Below are positions 11,824-22,939 of a stretch of DNA of 64,000 bases, piece by piece. Under the pieces are notes generated by a model. That model made no database searches and had not been told where the DNA came from. It saw only the letters and a program-made list of their open reading frames with translations. The first letter of the stretch is position 1, and the number at the start of each line of letters is the position of its first letter. Source of the stretch: Paralvinella palmiformis (Eukaryota; Annelida; Polychaeta; Terebellida; Alvinellidae); the NCBI GenBank assembly GCA_025642065.1, contig JAODUP010000018.1, positions 132,501 through 196,500 of the forward strand, in the 5' to 3' direction. The translations under genes and the position numbers were made by a program.

Positions 11824-12000
11824 ATGGATTTAGGCAGAGACGATTCCTCTGAAAGACTGGAACATGGTTCAGTGTTAAATAGATTGCTTGCTGACCACCA
11901 CATTGATATGCTGCCATCTAGTGGTCACATAACTGAAACAGAACAAGCATTAGCACCCGACAATGTATCTGGAGATCTCCTGGAAATATTTGAATCACAG
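11824..12000 (+). CDS. Zinc-finger gene, first coding exon
   Basis: The ATG at 11824 follows a pyrimidine-rich acceptor (tttatttttag near 11801), so a 5' UTR exon lies upstream. The exon encodes an acidic start, MDLGRDDSSERLEHGS to LLEIFESQ. It must end in phase 0 to join exon 2; the base pair after CAG is GC (gctagt), implying a GC-AG intron. The nearby GT at 12005 gives a wrong frame downstream. Confidence 0.65.
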
Positions 12001-14110
12001 GCTAGTAATTTATTTAACATATTTTAGCTGTTTTATTTATTGCTTGCATTAAATATATAGAGAAATATAATACATGTTTAGGAAATAATAATAGATACCA
12101 AGAAGAAACCATCCGTAGTGATTACATAGTAAACTAGAAGTAAGTAAACAAAATTCAGAATTGAAAGAACAGATATCAGAGTATTAATTTAAGGAGATAA
12201 CAGTCCAAGAAATGTATCATAAAGCAATCAAACTATTGTCAAGGTAAATATTTCTTTTTACAGTAGTATGGGGTCAATTCTACATTGAATTTTTTCAATT
12301 CCAAATGTATCAATTCCAATTTTGTTTTATGGATTCTTTTTTGCCTACTACTTTTTACCACGAGTAGGTACTCTGAGTACCTACTTGGAATAGCTATTCC
12401 GAGTAGTATATATTCCAAGTAGGATTGTCATGGAAGAAATATTTCTGAATAAATAAAATCAATTTGAATTGACCCCTGGTGTGTACAATAAATTTATTAG
12501 AACATTTTAATCTAATTACAAAAAGAGAACAACTTATTTACACCATGGACAAGGATTTAAATGCACTGCACCTATTAAAATTATGAATAGTTGTTAAAAA
12601 CAACATTCACAGAACGTATAGCACATTATCAGTATTTAAACCCCAATATACTAAAAGACTTATTACTACAGTATGGTTTAAGCAATTTGTTCTTAATTGA
12701 AGAATAGTAAAAAATAAATTGAACAATTAACATTATTACTGACATCATGGAATGATCATAGTTTAGCCTTCATTTTAGTTTCATCATTAATAATGTTGTT
12801 GATGTTATCACCAATGTACTCCAATACCTTTCCATTGAGTTAAATATCATCATAGTATTTGTAACCTCTAGTAAGTGCACCTGGTGTGATTTTGTGTCAG
12901 TATTAATTATATTATCGTCAGCACCAAATTCTTAGCAGGCGTCACCTAATTTCTACACACAATTCTCAGATGGTGCTAGTAGGGGCGCCTCTGTGGTCTA
13001 ACGTTAGCATGTTGGACCACAGATCACTACCATCCATGTTCAAATCTTGATGTGGGGATATCTGAAGGGTGTTTCATCTTTTGTTTTGCTTCATTACCTT
13101 CGAAGGTCGCTCGGCCCATTTAACCTACCATGTGCACAAAAGTAGCTACAAAACACCAATCGTCATCATCATCATCAGATGGTGCAAGTACAGTAAGGTC
13201 ATACATAAAATAGTTAATAATTAAATGAGCACAGCAATAACCAGCAGAGTAAATAATGGGATTACTGCCCTGTCATATAATATATAAGATCATAAACATT
13301 AAAAACACATCATAGTCCCAATCTTCACTGGATATAATATATATATATATATATATAGCTGTGTCGAGTACCAGCAGGCAACAAGTCTCACAATGTACAG
13401 AAGAACACCAACATCTAATTAAACTGAAAACATTTAAGTATCTAATTATAAAATATCCCTTTACTGTTTGGATTTATTTATTAATGTAATGCTTTTAATT
13501 TAAAGCCTGCCTATTTAAAACTTGTAGCTATAAGTAAGTGTTTATGTTTGTCGTGCTTACTGTATCATCCAGTGGGCACCTCCTGTTGGCCATATGTCAC
13601 ATGTGTGATCAGCACCAAAACTACACTGATTACTCACACCATTTATTGTTCATGTTGTTGTAAAGGCACAGGTTAAATATAAATAATGCATGATTAAAGT
13701 GGAGAATAAACCTGCATTATACATGTAATGCATATGTACTCATGAGTGTATGAAATAACTGCCATTTTGGCCATTATTATTATTAATTATATTTCATTGG
13801 TTATATTCTAATTCTAGCTACAGCAAACTGTTCACTTGGTGGACCTCATGCCAGCAGATCAGAAATCACGTGCTCTGGCTTCTATGTGTGGGCTATTATC
13901 ACAAAAATTACCAGAAACCTCTGCAACAGTGACAAATCAGGTAATTTAGATTGCTTCAGTATCTGAGTTAACGATGATTAAAACATATTGATAATTTAGC
14001 AGAAGTATGTGACAAACTAAAACAATACTCAGATATAATTAATCACCATTTTATTCATCAGTGTCTACTTATAAAGTAAAATAAGAAGAAAAAAATGAAT
14101 GTTTGCATTC

Positions 14111-14150
<40 letters not shown>

Positions 14151-17100
14151 TTGATTAAAACAGAATCTTAGGCCCATTTTTTCAGAAGCAGTCAGTCCCA
14201 TTCTAATCACTTGATATATGCTTTAATTACCTAGGTAGTTTCCTTTAATCCATTGTGATTAGCATCATTATTGATAAAACAATTCTGTTCAATTTGAGTT
14301 ACTTTAGAAATTACTGGTGAATTGGCACAAATTATGTACGAGTCAGTTTTTGAAACAGTTTAGTAGAATCTATAACTATGATGCATCTGCAATAAAAGAT
14401 AATTCTACTTTAGGAAAGTCTTCTTATTCTTTTAATAAGATATGTTGTGAACCAGTATAAGTCTTAAAATTATTTAAAAGTTGATGACCAGATGGTCAGA
14501 TTATATGTTTTGGTTAATAATCAAATGACTAGCTGAATGAATGTTTTAATTAGCCTTGATACCTGGGACATATGGCTGAGGATCAACTTCATAAATCTCA
14601 TAAATATGGACATGACTGATAATTAAACCTCGAATGTTTGTCATGGAGTGCTCTAACCATTATATTAAATGGCATGTGAAGATGTTGGGACAGGTTGGCT
14701 TAATCCAAGATTCCATATACGCGGTATGGGTTAGGCGAATTTCTATGCAACATTGCAGTATAAGATATCCATGTGTTTTCGGACACCTTCTGACCTATTT
14801 TGCTTGGGAAAGCCTGCCTGGGTCATAAAATTCAGGATTAAACCGTCCAATTTGTTTTCAGATTTGCATTCACTCGAATCACTACACGGAGTGATCCATT
14901 TTGTAGCATTCGCATATGCAGTCACACATGTTGAATTATGCTTTTGTGTTTTCATGTTTTTCCATTTTTGTTGCATACACATAACACATGTATGTGGAAG
15001 CTCGGCTTTAAGCAAGTCATTTTCAATTTTGTTTTTCTAAAATGTATATTTCAGAAGAGATCATCATCAAAAATATTTCCTATCTGAAATAAGTTTAACA
15101 CAATTGTGCGGAAGATTGATCTATGATCAAATGCTAAAGATTGCCAAGGAAGATAGCATTTAGTAATTTAAACCTGGACTACTATTTTTTTCACTTATCC
15201 AACAGTGAAGAAATTCATTGGGAATTGGGTTTCTGTGTGATTCTAAATAGTCTTCCTCATGAAGTAATGTGTGTGGGCAAATTAAGATATGCTGTGTGTG
15301 CCGAGTCATTATTAATATTATTATATGTACCATTTCATATTTGCAACTAAACGAAATTAAACTAATTGAGTTTTCTGTAACACTCTTTCTGAGTCAAGCA
15401 TACTGTAACAATTATGTCTCTGTGTCTGTATTTTATAAGCCGAATTATTAAGATTTTGGGGGATGTTATGTACAAAGTCTGTACTTTGTCTTTATAGAAC
15501 CAGGAGAGTGCCGATTATGCTGACAAGAAGAATCCTACTATGCTGCCTCTCAGTGGAGATGAGATCCTTAGTATGCCGCCTGCCTCATTATTACAAAGTG
15601 ATTCAGAAGATAATAGCCAGGCTGCAACACTCTGTAGAACAGGCAAAGTGTATCCAGAAAGTCATGTGCCAAATTCACAAACAGATCAAGTCGCTGAGAG
15701 TCTATCACATAATATTAGTCCATTGATTGTAAGACGAAATAAAACAGTGAACCACCAAAATGGCATCAAAAGAGAAATAAAGGAAGACAGCGAGGAAAAA
15801 GGGAATCTTCACAGCCAGAGCTTGAAAAGTCTGCTGGAAGACAGTGACAGCAAAATAACTGCAGCTAAATTTGAGGATGTAGATGCATCACATGACAGGT
15901 GCTGTTTGCCACCAAAGAAGCGGAATAGAGGAAGACCATGCAAGGCATTGTCTAACAATGACAATATTGCTGTGGCACTATCACTTGGTAATGTTATTTT
16001 AGAAGCTAGTAAAGGTATGTCTATTGGCGCAAAAAGTACTTCTGGGAATAGCATTTCAACACGTATAAGCCGAGAACCAGTGGACCAGCAATGTTTGAGG
16101 CGTAGCAAGAGAGACAGAAAGATATCGGTTAGAGTCGCTGAGTTCCTTGGAGCAAAGACTCCCTTGTTAAAGTCTGCCAAAGAAAAAGAATCGTTATCTT
16201 CAGTAAATTCAAACACGCCAACCAATGAAGGCTCAGATGCTACAAATGTTCCTGTTAAAAGAGGCAGAGGCCGCCCCAGAAAGAACAATTTTATTTCGCC
16301 TGTAAATGTCGGCATTAAGTCGGAGAACAAGGATTGTCCCAAACCTAATGAAGTTCATGATCAGTTATCTAATGATAAAGACAACTTTAGAGTAGTCACC
16401 AATGGAGTGAACATTCTCGGTGAGGGCACGTCTAAGGCTGGCTTTATGAGAGACCTAAAGCCGGCATTAGATGTATCCAAATCAACGACTGTAGGGGATC
16501 TATCAATTGACGAGCCAAAGTCGGGTAATAATGGCATAACTCTGGCAGACGTGTCGGCATCTCGTGGTACCAAGTCGGCAATGGATACACTGAAGGATAG
16601 TCAAAGACACCAAGGGTGTGACAGTATTTGGATATCAAAACTGGAGAACAAGTATTCATCTGATGATGAAAACCAGAATGACAGCCAGTTTGTCGTGTTA
16701 GAAAACCACAAGTATTGTTGTATGTTATGTGGCAAGGTGACAGAATGTGAGGCCAGTCTACAAGGTCAGTTTGAACACAGTATAGGCATAGTGAATCATA
16801 GTCTATATTCTAAAGTAGATATAAGTTATAAAATGTTGTAAGTGGATTGTTTAGCAAAACTGCACAAAATATTGATATATCTGACTTATTATTTATCAAA
16901 TATTTATTGGTTTAGAACTTCATTAAAGTTAGTTCAGATTCTTTTAATCTTCTGATAAGGCGTCAGTAATTACTGAGTTCATGACTCTGTGATTATAATG
17001 GAATCTTATAAGGGTTAGTTGGTTGTGAAGAACCCTTTCTAGGTGACATCTACCTGTCAAATGTTGGATAGGCACTTATTAGGACAATATGTTAAATAAA

Positions 17101-20100
17101 TCTGTTGATGTCATATTCATAATGCTTTTAATTAATTTGATTACAGCACACCTAGTAGTCCATTCCGACCACAATCAGATCTGCTCTAAATCAGTGTTAC
17201 TGACAAGTCTAATGAAGTGGAGCCAGACAGTGATCAGATAGATGGATCAGATAGTCAAGTTGATGATGAGAACAGCTCCTGTGGTGATAGATCTGTTACT
17301 ATTAAGATGGAAAGCAACAGCGAGCACAGTGAGAACACCGGGATGATTTTATTGAAGAATATTAACCAGTACATTGTCAAAGAGAATAACAAGTATCACT
17401 GTACAATTTGTGGCAAGATAGCGAACTACAAGGCTAATCTAAAAGGTTAGATTATAACATATGTTCACTTATAGTAAATGTTCTGAAGTTTTGTATATAT
17501 GGCAAACTAAAAAACTGGGAAGTTCACCGACTTATTATAGAGAAAGGAGAAGGTGAGAGAGAAAGATAGAGGTATCTAGCAACTTAGAACACTTGTTGGC
17601 AGTGACTTGTACTATATTGTATGTCACTGACGGTTACATAATAACATTCTTTGTAGAATTAAATTAACCTTAATTCACTAGTTACCACATCTGACTGCTG
17701 TTATTGTTATATTTCAGTTCACTTGCGTGTGCATTCTGGTGAACGGCCATTCACATGTGAAATTTGTGATAAGGCCTTTGCTGCATCTAACAACCTTCAG
17801 CGTCATATCAATGAAACACACGAGAAAAGGCGTCCTTTTATCTGTGAAACGTGTGGTCAAGGTTGTTTCACAATGAAGTCTCTAGCTAAGCACCAGATAA
17901 AGAAACATGGGTAAATGCATGAGCTAAATAAAAAAGATATTGAGCTAGAAATGTCCTGATTTGGTGTTTAATTTTTATCACACTGAAGCTAGAGTTTAAT
18001 ATCATTTACATGGCTGACTCTTTGGCTTCTTTGCTCATCGCTAACATTCCCTTGTTGTAGCCCCGAGGAAGAGAAAAAGAAACAAACCTTTACCTGCGAG
18101 ACATGTGGCAAGTGCTTTAAGTGGAGAAGTGATTTAAAAGGCAAGTTAATTCTGTGTTTGTCATCTGACTGACCAGTTTTTTTAATGGCCTAGTGGGTAA
18201 GAGCGTGACACTTTCTTACTCGTGGTCATACTGTGTGGGAGGTCAGGAGGTTCGAATCCCAGCCATGGCGCTATAGTAGGAGGAGTTTTTCACCCAACCA
18301 GGCAACTGGCAACGTTTTCTCCACTGAATTTTCAAATACTTTAATTTCTAAGTTTATTTAGAATTAGTTCCCATGGTGAAGCAGACCATGTGCATCTCCC
18401 TCATTTGAGGTACCCGAGTTGCATAAAATAACTGCCATTTCAGCCATTATTATTATATTGAATGTTTGATGACTATTTAAAATTTGATCTCATTAAACCA
18501 TTAAATTAGCTTGAGACGTATTTTTATTTATGTATTACAGTAATTGTTCAAGTCATGTGGTGTATGGTTTTAGCGATAGGGTTTTGAATTAAAAAAATTA
18601 TGAATGTTGTAATTATACTGTTTGTTCTTTTTATCTCTACCCTGCCATTAGATCACTGTGTAAAGCACACCAATACCACACCATTCAAGTGTGAGACGTG
18701 TGGTCGAGCTTTCACGTTCTTGAACAATTTAAGGCGCCATCGTAAGATTCACAAAGACTACAGACCACACCGTTGTCATCAGTGTGGTAAACGCTTCATT
18801 GAACCGCGCTGCCTGCGTCTTCACATTAACAGAATACACTTAGGAATGGATGTTAAGCCCCAAGGGTACGTTGTTGTCACAGATCTGACTTAATCTGTCA
18901 CTGATGTTATAACACTAAGGTCATACAGCATTGTCAGTATATAATAATGTTGTACTGTTTTACACAGTACTAGAATATATAACCAAAACGAAAAGATACT
19001 AGGAAAGCAAATGCTCAATGTACATTACACTAAAACTGTATGTTATATGTAGTCATATCAACACAACACAAATTGTACAATTATTAATTATAGTCATGTA
19101 TGTACATGTACATAGCTTGTGTTCTATGTAAATGAAAGCTTGTTAATTCTGTCGTACAAACCCCACAATGCTACGGTGTCGGGAATGCAAGAAAAAGATA
19201 TAAATTAATCAACACAAATAACACTGTACAAACTGGCACCATGCTATGCACTAATGTAAAGCACTATGTTTTGAATTTCAGGGATCCAAAGTACAGTTGT
19301 AATATTTGTGGGAAGCCATTTTTCATGAAGTCCTGGTTGGAATGTAAGTATTTATCTTAAAGAATAATACCTGATTAAGACATATACATGAAAATGGTTT
19401 GTCCTTATACCTGATAGGTTTAACTTACAAATAAATATCAAAATATATGGAAATGTGTGATGAAAAGAAAAAATCTAGCTGAAGAAATAAAACTCGAATT
19501 ATAATGTGACAGTTTTTTTTTATCACAATGGGGTTCTAAATGGGGTTTTTTTCAGGAAAAAGAATGCAATTTGCTTTGTACAACAAATAAACTTCAATTC
19601 AATAATAATAAAATGATGGTCCACATAATGAACTATTGCTTTCTGTTAAACACCTGAACATTCATTCCACATATGTTGCTACATTTCTTTCTTCTTTATA
19701 TTTCCAGTACATATGTTGTCGCATACTGGTTACAAACCTCATCCATGTGACATGTGTGAGAAGAAATTCTCCCTGAAAGCTAATTTAAAGCGTCATATGT
19801 TAACACATACTGGTGAAAATCCTTTTCCGTGTACTGAATGTACAAAGAAGTTCAAGTCCAGGAGGGCCCTCAAAGCTACACTTGATGATTCACAGGAATG
19901 AAAAGCCATTTGTGTATGTGACATTGGACATTTGATTAAAAAATTAGTTGTTTGATAGCTTCTTATTCACTCATTCTATCGATTACCAGTGGAAAAGATT
20001 AGAACGTGAATCATTCAAAATGTTTTGTTTATTTATTAGGTGTGACGTTTGTAAAAAGGGTTTTACAAACAAATCAGCTTTAAAAGAACACATGGTAATC

Positions 20101-20676
20101 CACGATTCACAACCAAGATTTTTCTGCAATACCTGTAACCAGACTTTCCTCCGGGTCTCTCATCTACAGCTCCACATGGAGCGTCATGAAGGAAAACCAA
20201 GACATACATGTGATAAGTGCAATGGGAAATTTTATCGAAAATGTTAGTTACTTCAAATTTTCTTATCTTAAGATAGTGTGTACCCAGTTTAGTAGACTGA
20301 TGAACAGTCAACACTTCTTTAACTAGATAGCTAGGAACACGAGGCTATAAGTCAGTTGTTCAAAAATTTGAATAGTTGATCGGGCTGGACTGTATATCAT
20401 TTCTTTATGATCTTGTTAATCACAATTCTTGTTAATTGACAGATAGTTAATCAAGAGTTAACTGTTTATATATATGAATGTAAATATCCATTACATCAAT
20501 ATTATATTTTAATTAAACACCTGAGAGTAATTTTACCGATTATATATAATACTTTCCAAATTCTGTATTTTATTATTAAAGAGAACTTAAACTATTTTGT
20601 ACTAAAACGTATTAGCATTATTCAGGTTCTGACAATATCTGTGTGATGATAAAACTATATATAGTTTGATTCTAGA

Positions 20677-20708
<32 letters not shown>

Positions 20709-22602
20709 AGTAAATCTGTTAGTGTGTGTGTTTGTCTGTGTGTATGTTCACAAAGTATTCTGAAAAAAAGAATCTTAAATGGCAGTGAATATGACATTGG
20801 TTGGGACTATGATGTCGGTGATGACCACTATGTTGGCAACATCGATGCCAGTCATGTCCACCATGTTAGTGGCATCCGTCACCTCGACCATGGCCCAAAT
20901 AGCCCTTCGCAAGCTTTAAAGTCTGCATTAAGCTTGTTTCTAATATTTGCATTTCAGTATGATAGCTTTTGGTAGTTCACACTTGGTGCATGTTAGTTAT
21001 GATGTTCCATGATTGTACTCAGTAGCAGGATAATGCTCTGTTATTTGTGTTTCAGGTGATTTAAATCGACATCTTCTAAAACACAGCAGCATCAAACCTT
21101 ATGGATGTTCATGGTGTAATAAAAGATTCACGCGTAAGCAGTATTTGAACAACCACATACGAATCAACCATACAATGCTCAGCAGAAGGGATCAAACCAG
21201 AAAGATTCTACTCCAGTTGATGCCACCCCAAGATCTCAGTCGACCAATTTTTAGAATTGTATCAAAACAGTCTGGTCTCAGATGTGCAGGAATCAATGAG
21301 TCGGTTGATGTTTCCTCTTTACTGAAGTTAACTGAGTGTTCTAACAGTTTGGTCACTGTAAATGAAGCTAGTCTGAGTCAGGCAGCCCAAGATGTTTCCT
21401 TGTCACATGCACATACTGTGACACATGAGCCAGGACCAACATCGGTGATGGCTGAGAGCACAGCTTTTGACACTGTTATCTCCAACAGTATCACTACGAG
21501 TGAAAACCTCAGTGCAATGACAAAGACAGTCATCAACAGTCATCCAGATCCCCTTCAGCAAGCAACCTCGATGTTGTTTGAATCAGAGGAGGAGTGTCAG
21601 GATGCTGGCATTATGACATCGAACACTTCCATCCAGTATGTCACCATCCAAGAAGAATTTAATTCTATCCCATCAGGCTTAACAACCCTTGTCAATATTG
21701 CCGCAAAGGAGCAGCAGCAGAAAGGGACACTTCTGAAACCTGGAGAAGTTGATCACAAGCAAGTTGTATTGACACTAGGTGGCTCTGATCACGTCGTGAT
21801 GGTAGCCAGTGCAGAAGATGGCTCATTTATATCACAAGATGATCTGGACCATCTGGATATCATGAATCTGAAGGCAGACACTGTTACGAATGAGATCCAT
21901 CAGTCTGCCAGTGGAGAATCATTTCGCCATAGTGCAGCCGGCATCGAAATACTGAGTCAATCTGATGGTATGGAGACAAGCATTCTATCATCATCTGGTG
22001 TTAAAATGGCAAGTGATGCATCCTTTGCTGAAATAGAATCTTCCCATACACAACAGCATTCCAGTGGGACTGAAGCTATCACAATCCGGGATAATCGTAC
22101 TGTAACTAGAGATATTTTAGATGTACAGGAGGGAGAACAGATTTTTATGGAGACACCTGGCAACACCTTTTCTTCTCCATTGGAATCAGATGGTTTGGTC
22201 CTGGGGCCATATACCCAGGTGGCTGATGAAACAGTGGTACAAGGCGAGGCGCGTTACCATGAAGTGATCATGCTAAACGATGAAAGCATGCAATTACTGA
22301 TTCAAAGCCCCGATGTAGTTCATAACATTGAAGTGCAGCAAGGATCGGATGTTCAGGTTATTGAGTCGGTGCTCAGAAGGTCCGACGAGACCAGCCAGGA
22401 TTCTTCTGTCGGTGGGCCTTCAGAGATGTTGAAGGGATCCGATGTTCCTCAACCAGAAATTATTTATCAGCCGGACATCATTCAGCGAGCAGATACTGAT
22501 GAGCACATCACTGATAGTATAACAACAGATGATAGATCAGAAGGCTCAGCACATCTTGGTGATATAACAGAAGGACAGTATTTAGTTATATTAAAAGATT
22601 GA
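11824..22602 (+). CDS. C2H2 zinc-finger protein with AT-hooks, 11 coding exons
   Basis: Probable nuclear DNA-binding regulator. Coding exons: 11824-12000, 13824-13940 (or from 13818), 15498-16764, 17147-17445, 17718-17910, 18061-18140, 18652-18865, 19282-19343, 19708-19913, 20040-20242, 21056-22602. Order: acidic N-terminus, Ser/Lys-rich region with two AT-hooks, 14 C2H2 fingers, then a 480-residue acidic Ser/Thr-rich tail. Most junctions inside fingers are phase 1 or 2 and rebuild exact C-x2-C-x12-H spacings. Introns 1 and 6 need GC donors. Two single-base frame disruptions (one missing base near 17190, one extra at 19878) offset each other, so the exons total 4,365 nt, about 1,454 codons if both are corrected. 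I do not recognise an orthologue. An assembly error or a recent pseudogene would both fit the frame breaks. Confidence 0.82.
12982..13177 (+). mobile_element. SINE family A with target-site duplication
   Basis: Full-length copy inside intron 1 of the zinc-finger gene. It is flanked by 16-bp direct repeats with one mismatch: TCAGATGGTGCTAGTA at 12966-12981 and TCAGATGGTGCAAGTA at 13175-13190. This is direct evidence of retroposition, and it defines the 5' end at the tRNA-like head and the 3' end in the CATCATCATC tail. Confidence 0.88.
13748..13797 (+). mobile_element. SINE family B, 3' tail fragment
   Basis: Short match to the tail of the 18187 and 32815 copies (AAATAACTGCCATTT then GGCCATTATTATTATTA). 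Lies just upstream of the exon 2 acceptor of the zinc-finger gene. Confidence 0.6.
13818..13940 (+). CDS. Zinc-finger gene, exon 2 with tandem acceptors
   Basis: Encodes QTVHLVDLMPADQKSRALAS and on to TVTNQ before a gtaatt donor. Two in-frame acceptors six bases apart (attctag/CTACAG and ctacag/CAA) would add or omit Leu-Gln. Confidence 0.65.
15498..16764 (+). CDS. Zinc-finger gene, long AT-hook exon
   Basis: A 1,267-nt exon after acceptor ctttatag. It encodes a Ser/Lys/Asp-rich, probably disordered region. Two AT-hook cores, NRGRPCK (about 15924-15944) and RGRGRPRK (about 16260-16283), would contact the minor groove of AT-rich DNA. A basic segment RRSKRDRKISVRV lies between them. The exon ends inside finger 1 (CMLCGKVTECEASLQ), and the following intron splits that finger in phase 1. 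Confidence 0.85.
17147..21177 (+). CDS. Zinc-finger array exons (fingers 1-14)
   Basis: Eight exons carry the fingers: the end of finger 1 (AHLVVH), finger 2 (CTICGKIANYKANLK/VHLRVH), 3-4 (17718-17910), 5 split over a GC-AG intron, 6-7 (18652-18865), 8 split at 19343, 9-10 (19708-19913), 11-12 (20040-20242), 13 split at 20242, and 14 (CSWCNKRFTRKQYLNNH). Linkers such as HSGERPF, HTGENPF and NEKPF are classic for C2H2 arrays that wrap DNA. An acidic spacer lies between fingers 1 and 2. The frame breaks at about 17190 and 19878 fall in the spacer and in finger 10. Confidence 0.85.
18187..18470 (+). mobile_element. tRNA-derived SINE, family B
   Basis: tRNA-like head with box A (TAGTGGGTAAGAGC) and box B (AGGTTCGAATCCC), then a body containing CTATAGTAGGAG, TTTTCTCCACTGAATT and CCCATGGTGAAGCA. 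The tail reads AAATAACTGCCATTTCAGCC with ATT repeats. Inserted in the GC-AG intron 6 of the zinc-finger gene. Confidence 0.8.
21178..22602 (+). CDS. Zinc-finger gene, acidic C-terminal tail
   Basis: Uninterrupted part of the last exon, to the TGA at 22600-22602. Rich in Ser, Asp, Glu, Thr and Gln with no recognised fold; contains VLTLGGSDHVVMVASAED and SQDDLDHLDIMNL. The composition suits a transcriptional activation or protein-interaction tail. Confidence 0.8.
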   Translation, partial: LSRRDQTRKILLQLMPPQDLSRPIFRIVSKQSGLRCAGINESVDVSSLLKLTECSNSLVTVNEASLSQAAQDVSLSHAHTVTHEPGPTSVMAESTAFDTVISNSITTSENLSAMTKTVINSHPDPLQQATSMLFESEEECQDAGIMTSNTSIQYVTIQEEFNSIPSGLTTLVNIAAKEQQQKGTLLKPGEVDHKQVVLTLGGSDHVVMVASAEDGSFISQDDLDHLDIMNLKADTVTNEIHQSASGESFRHSAAGIEILSQSDGMETSILSSSGVKMASDASFAEIESSHTQQHSSGTEAITIRDNRTVTRDILDVQEGEQIFMETPGNTFSSPLESDGLVLGPYTQVADETVVQGEARYHEVIMLNDESMQLLIQSPDVVHNIEVQQGSDVQVIESVLRRSDETSQDSSVGGPSEMLKGSDVPQPEIIYQPDIIQRADTDEHITDSITTDDRSEGSAHLGDITEGQYLVILKD

Positions 22603-22928
22603 TGACCCAACTGAATAGCTAATTGTTTATTCTGCTGTCAGTATGCCAATTTCTTGTGATGCATGATTAAGCTGGTAACGTTGAAACATTGCTTTCAGCT
22701 GCTAACTAATTAATGATTAAAATATAATTGAGATTGGAAAATAGGTAATATTTTTTATTTATGCTCCGATGTATTTAAAATAGAAGAATTTAAAAACTAT
22801 AATGTTTTCAGTATTACATTAGATGTATTATTCTTCCATGCAATGAGACGTACAAAGAAAGAATCTTACTGCTTTGGTGCTAATTTAACCCATGATGTTG
22901 ATGTTCATATTTTATTATCATGTTGCTG

Positions 22929-22934
22929 AATAAA
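22929..22934 (+). terminator. Candidate polyadenylation signal of the zinc-finger gene
   Basis: AATAAA 327 nt after the stop codon, in an AT-rich 3' UTR. Confidence 0.5.
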
Positions 22935-22939
22935 GTTGT

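Noticed and set aside
15540..16841. 433-codon open frame as a stand-alone gene
   Set aside because: It starts inside an exon that opens at an acceptor (15498) in the same frame, and it ends by reading through the donor at 16765. It is exon 3 of the zinc-finger gene.
21145..22602. 485-codon open frame as a separate gene
   Set aside because: Its frame is open upstream to the acceptor at 21055 and completes fingers 13 and 14; it is the last exon of the zinc-finger gene.
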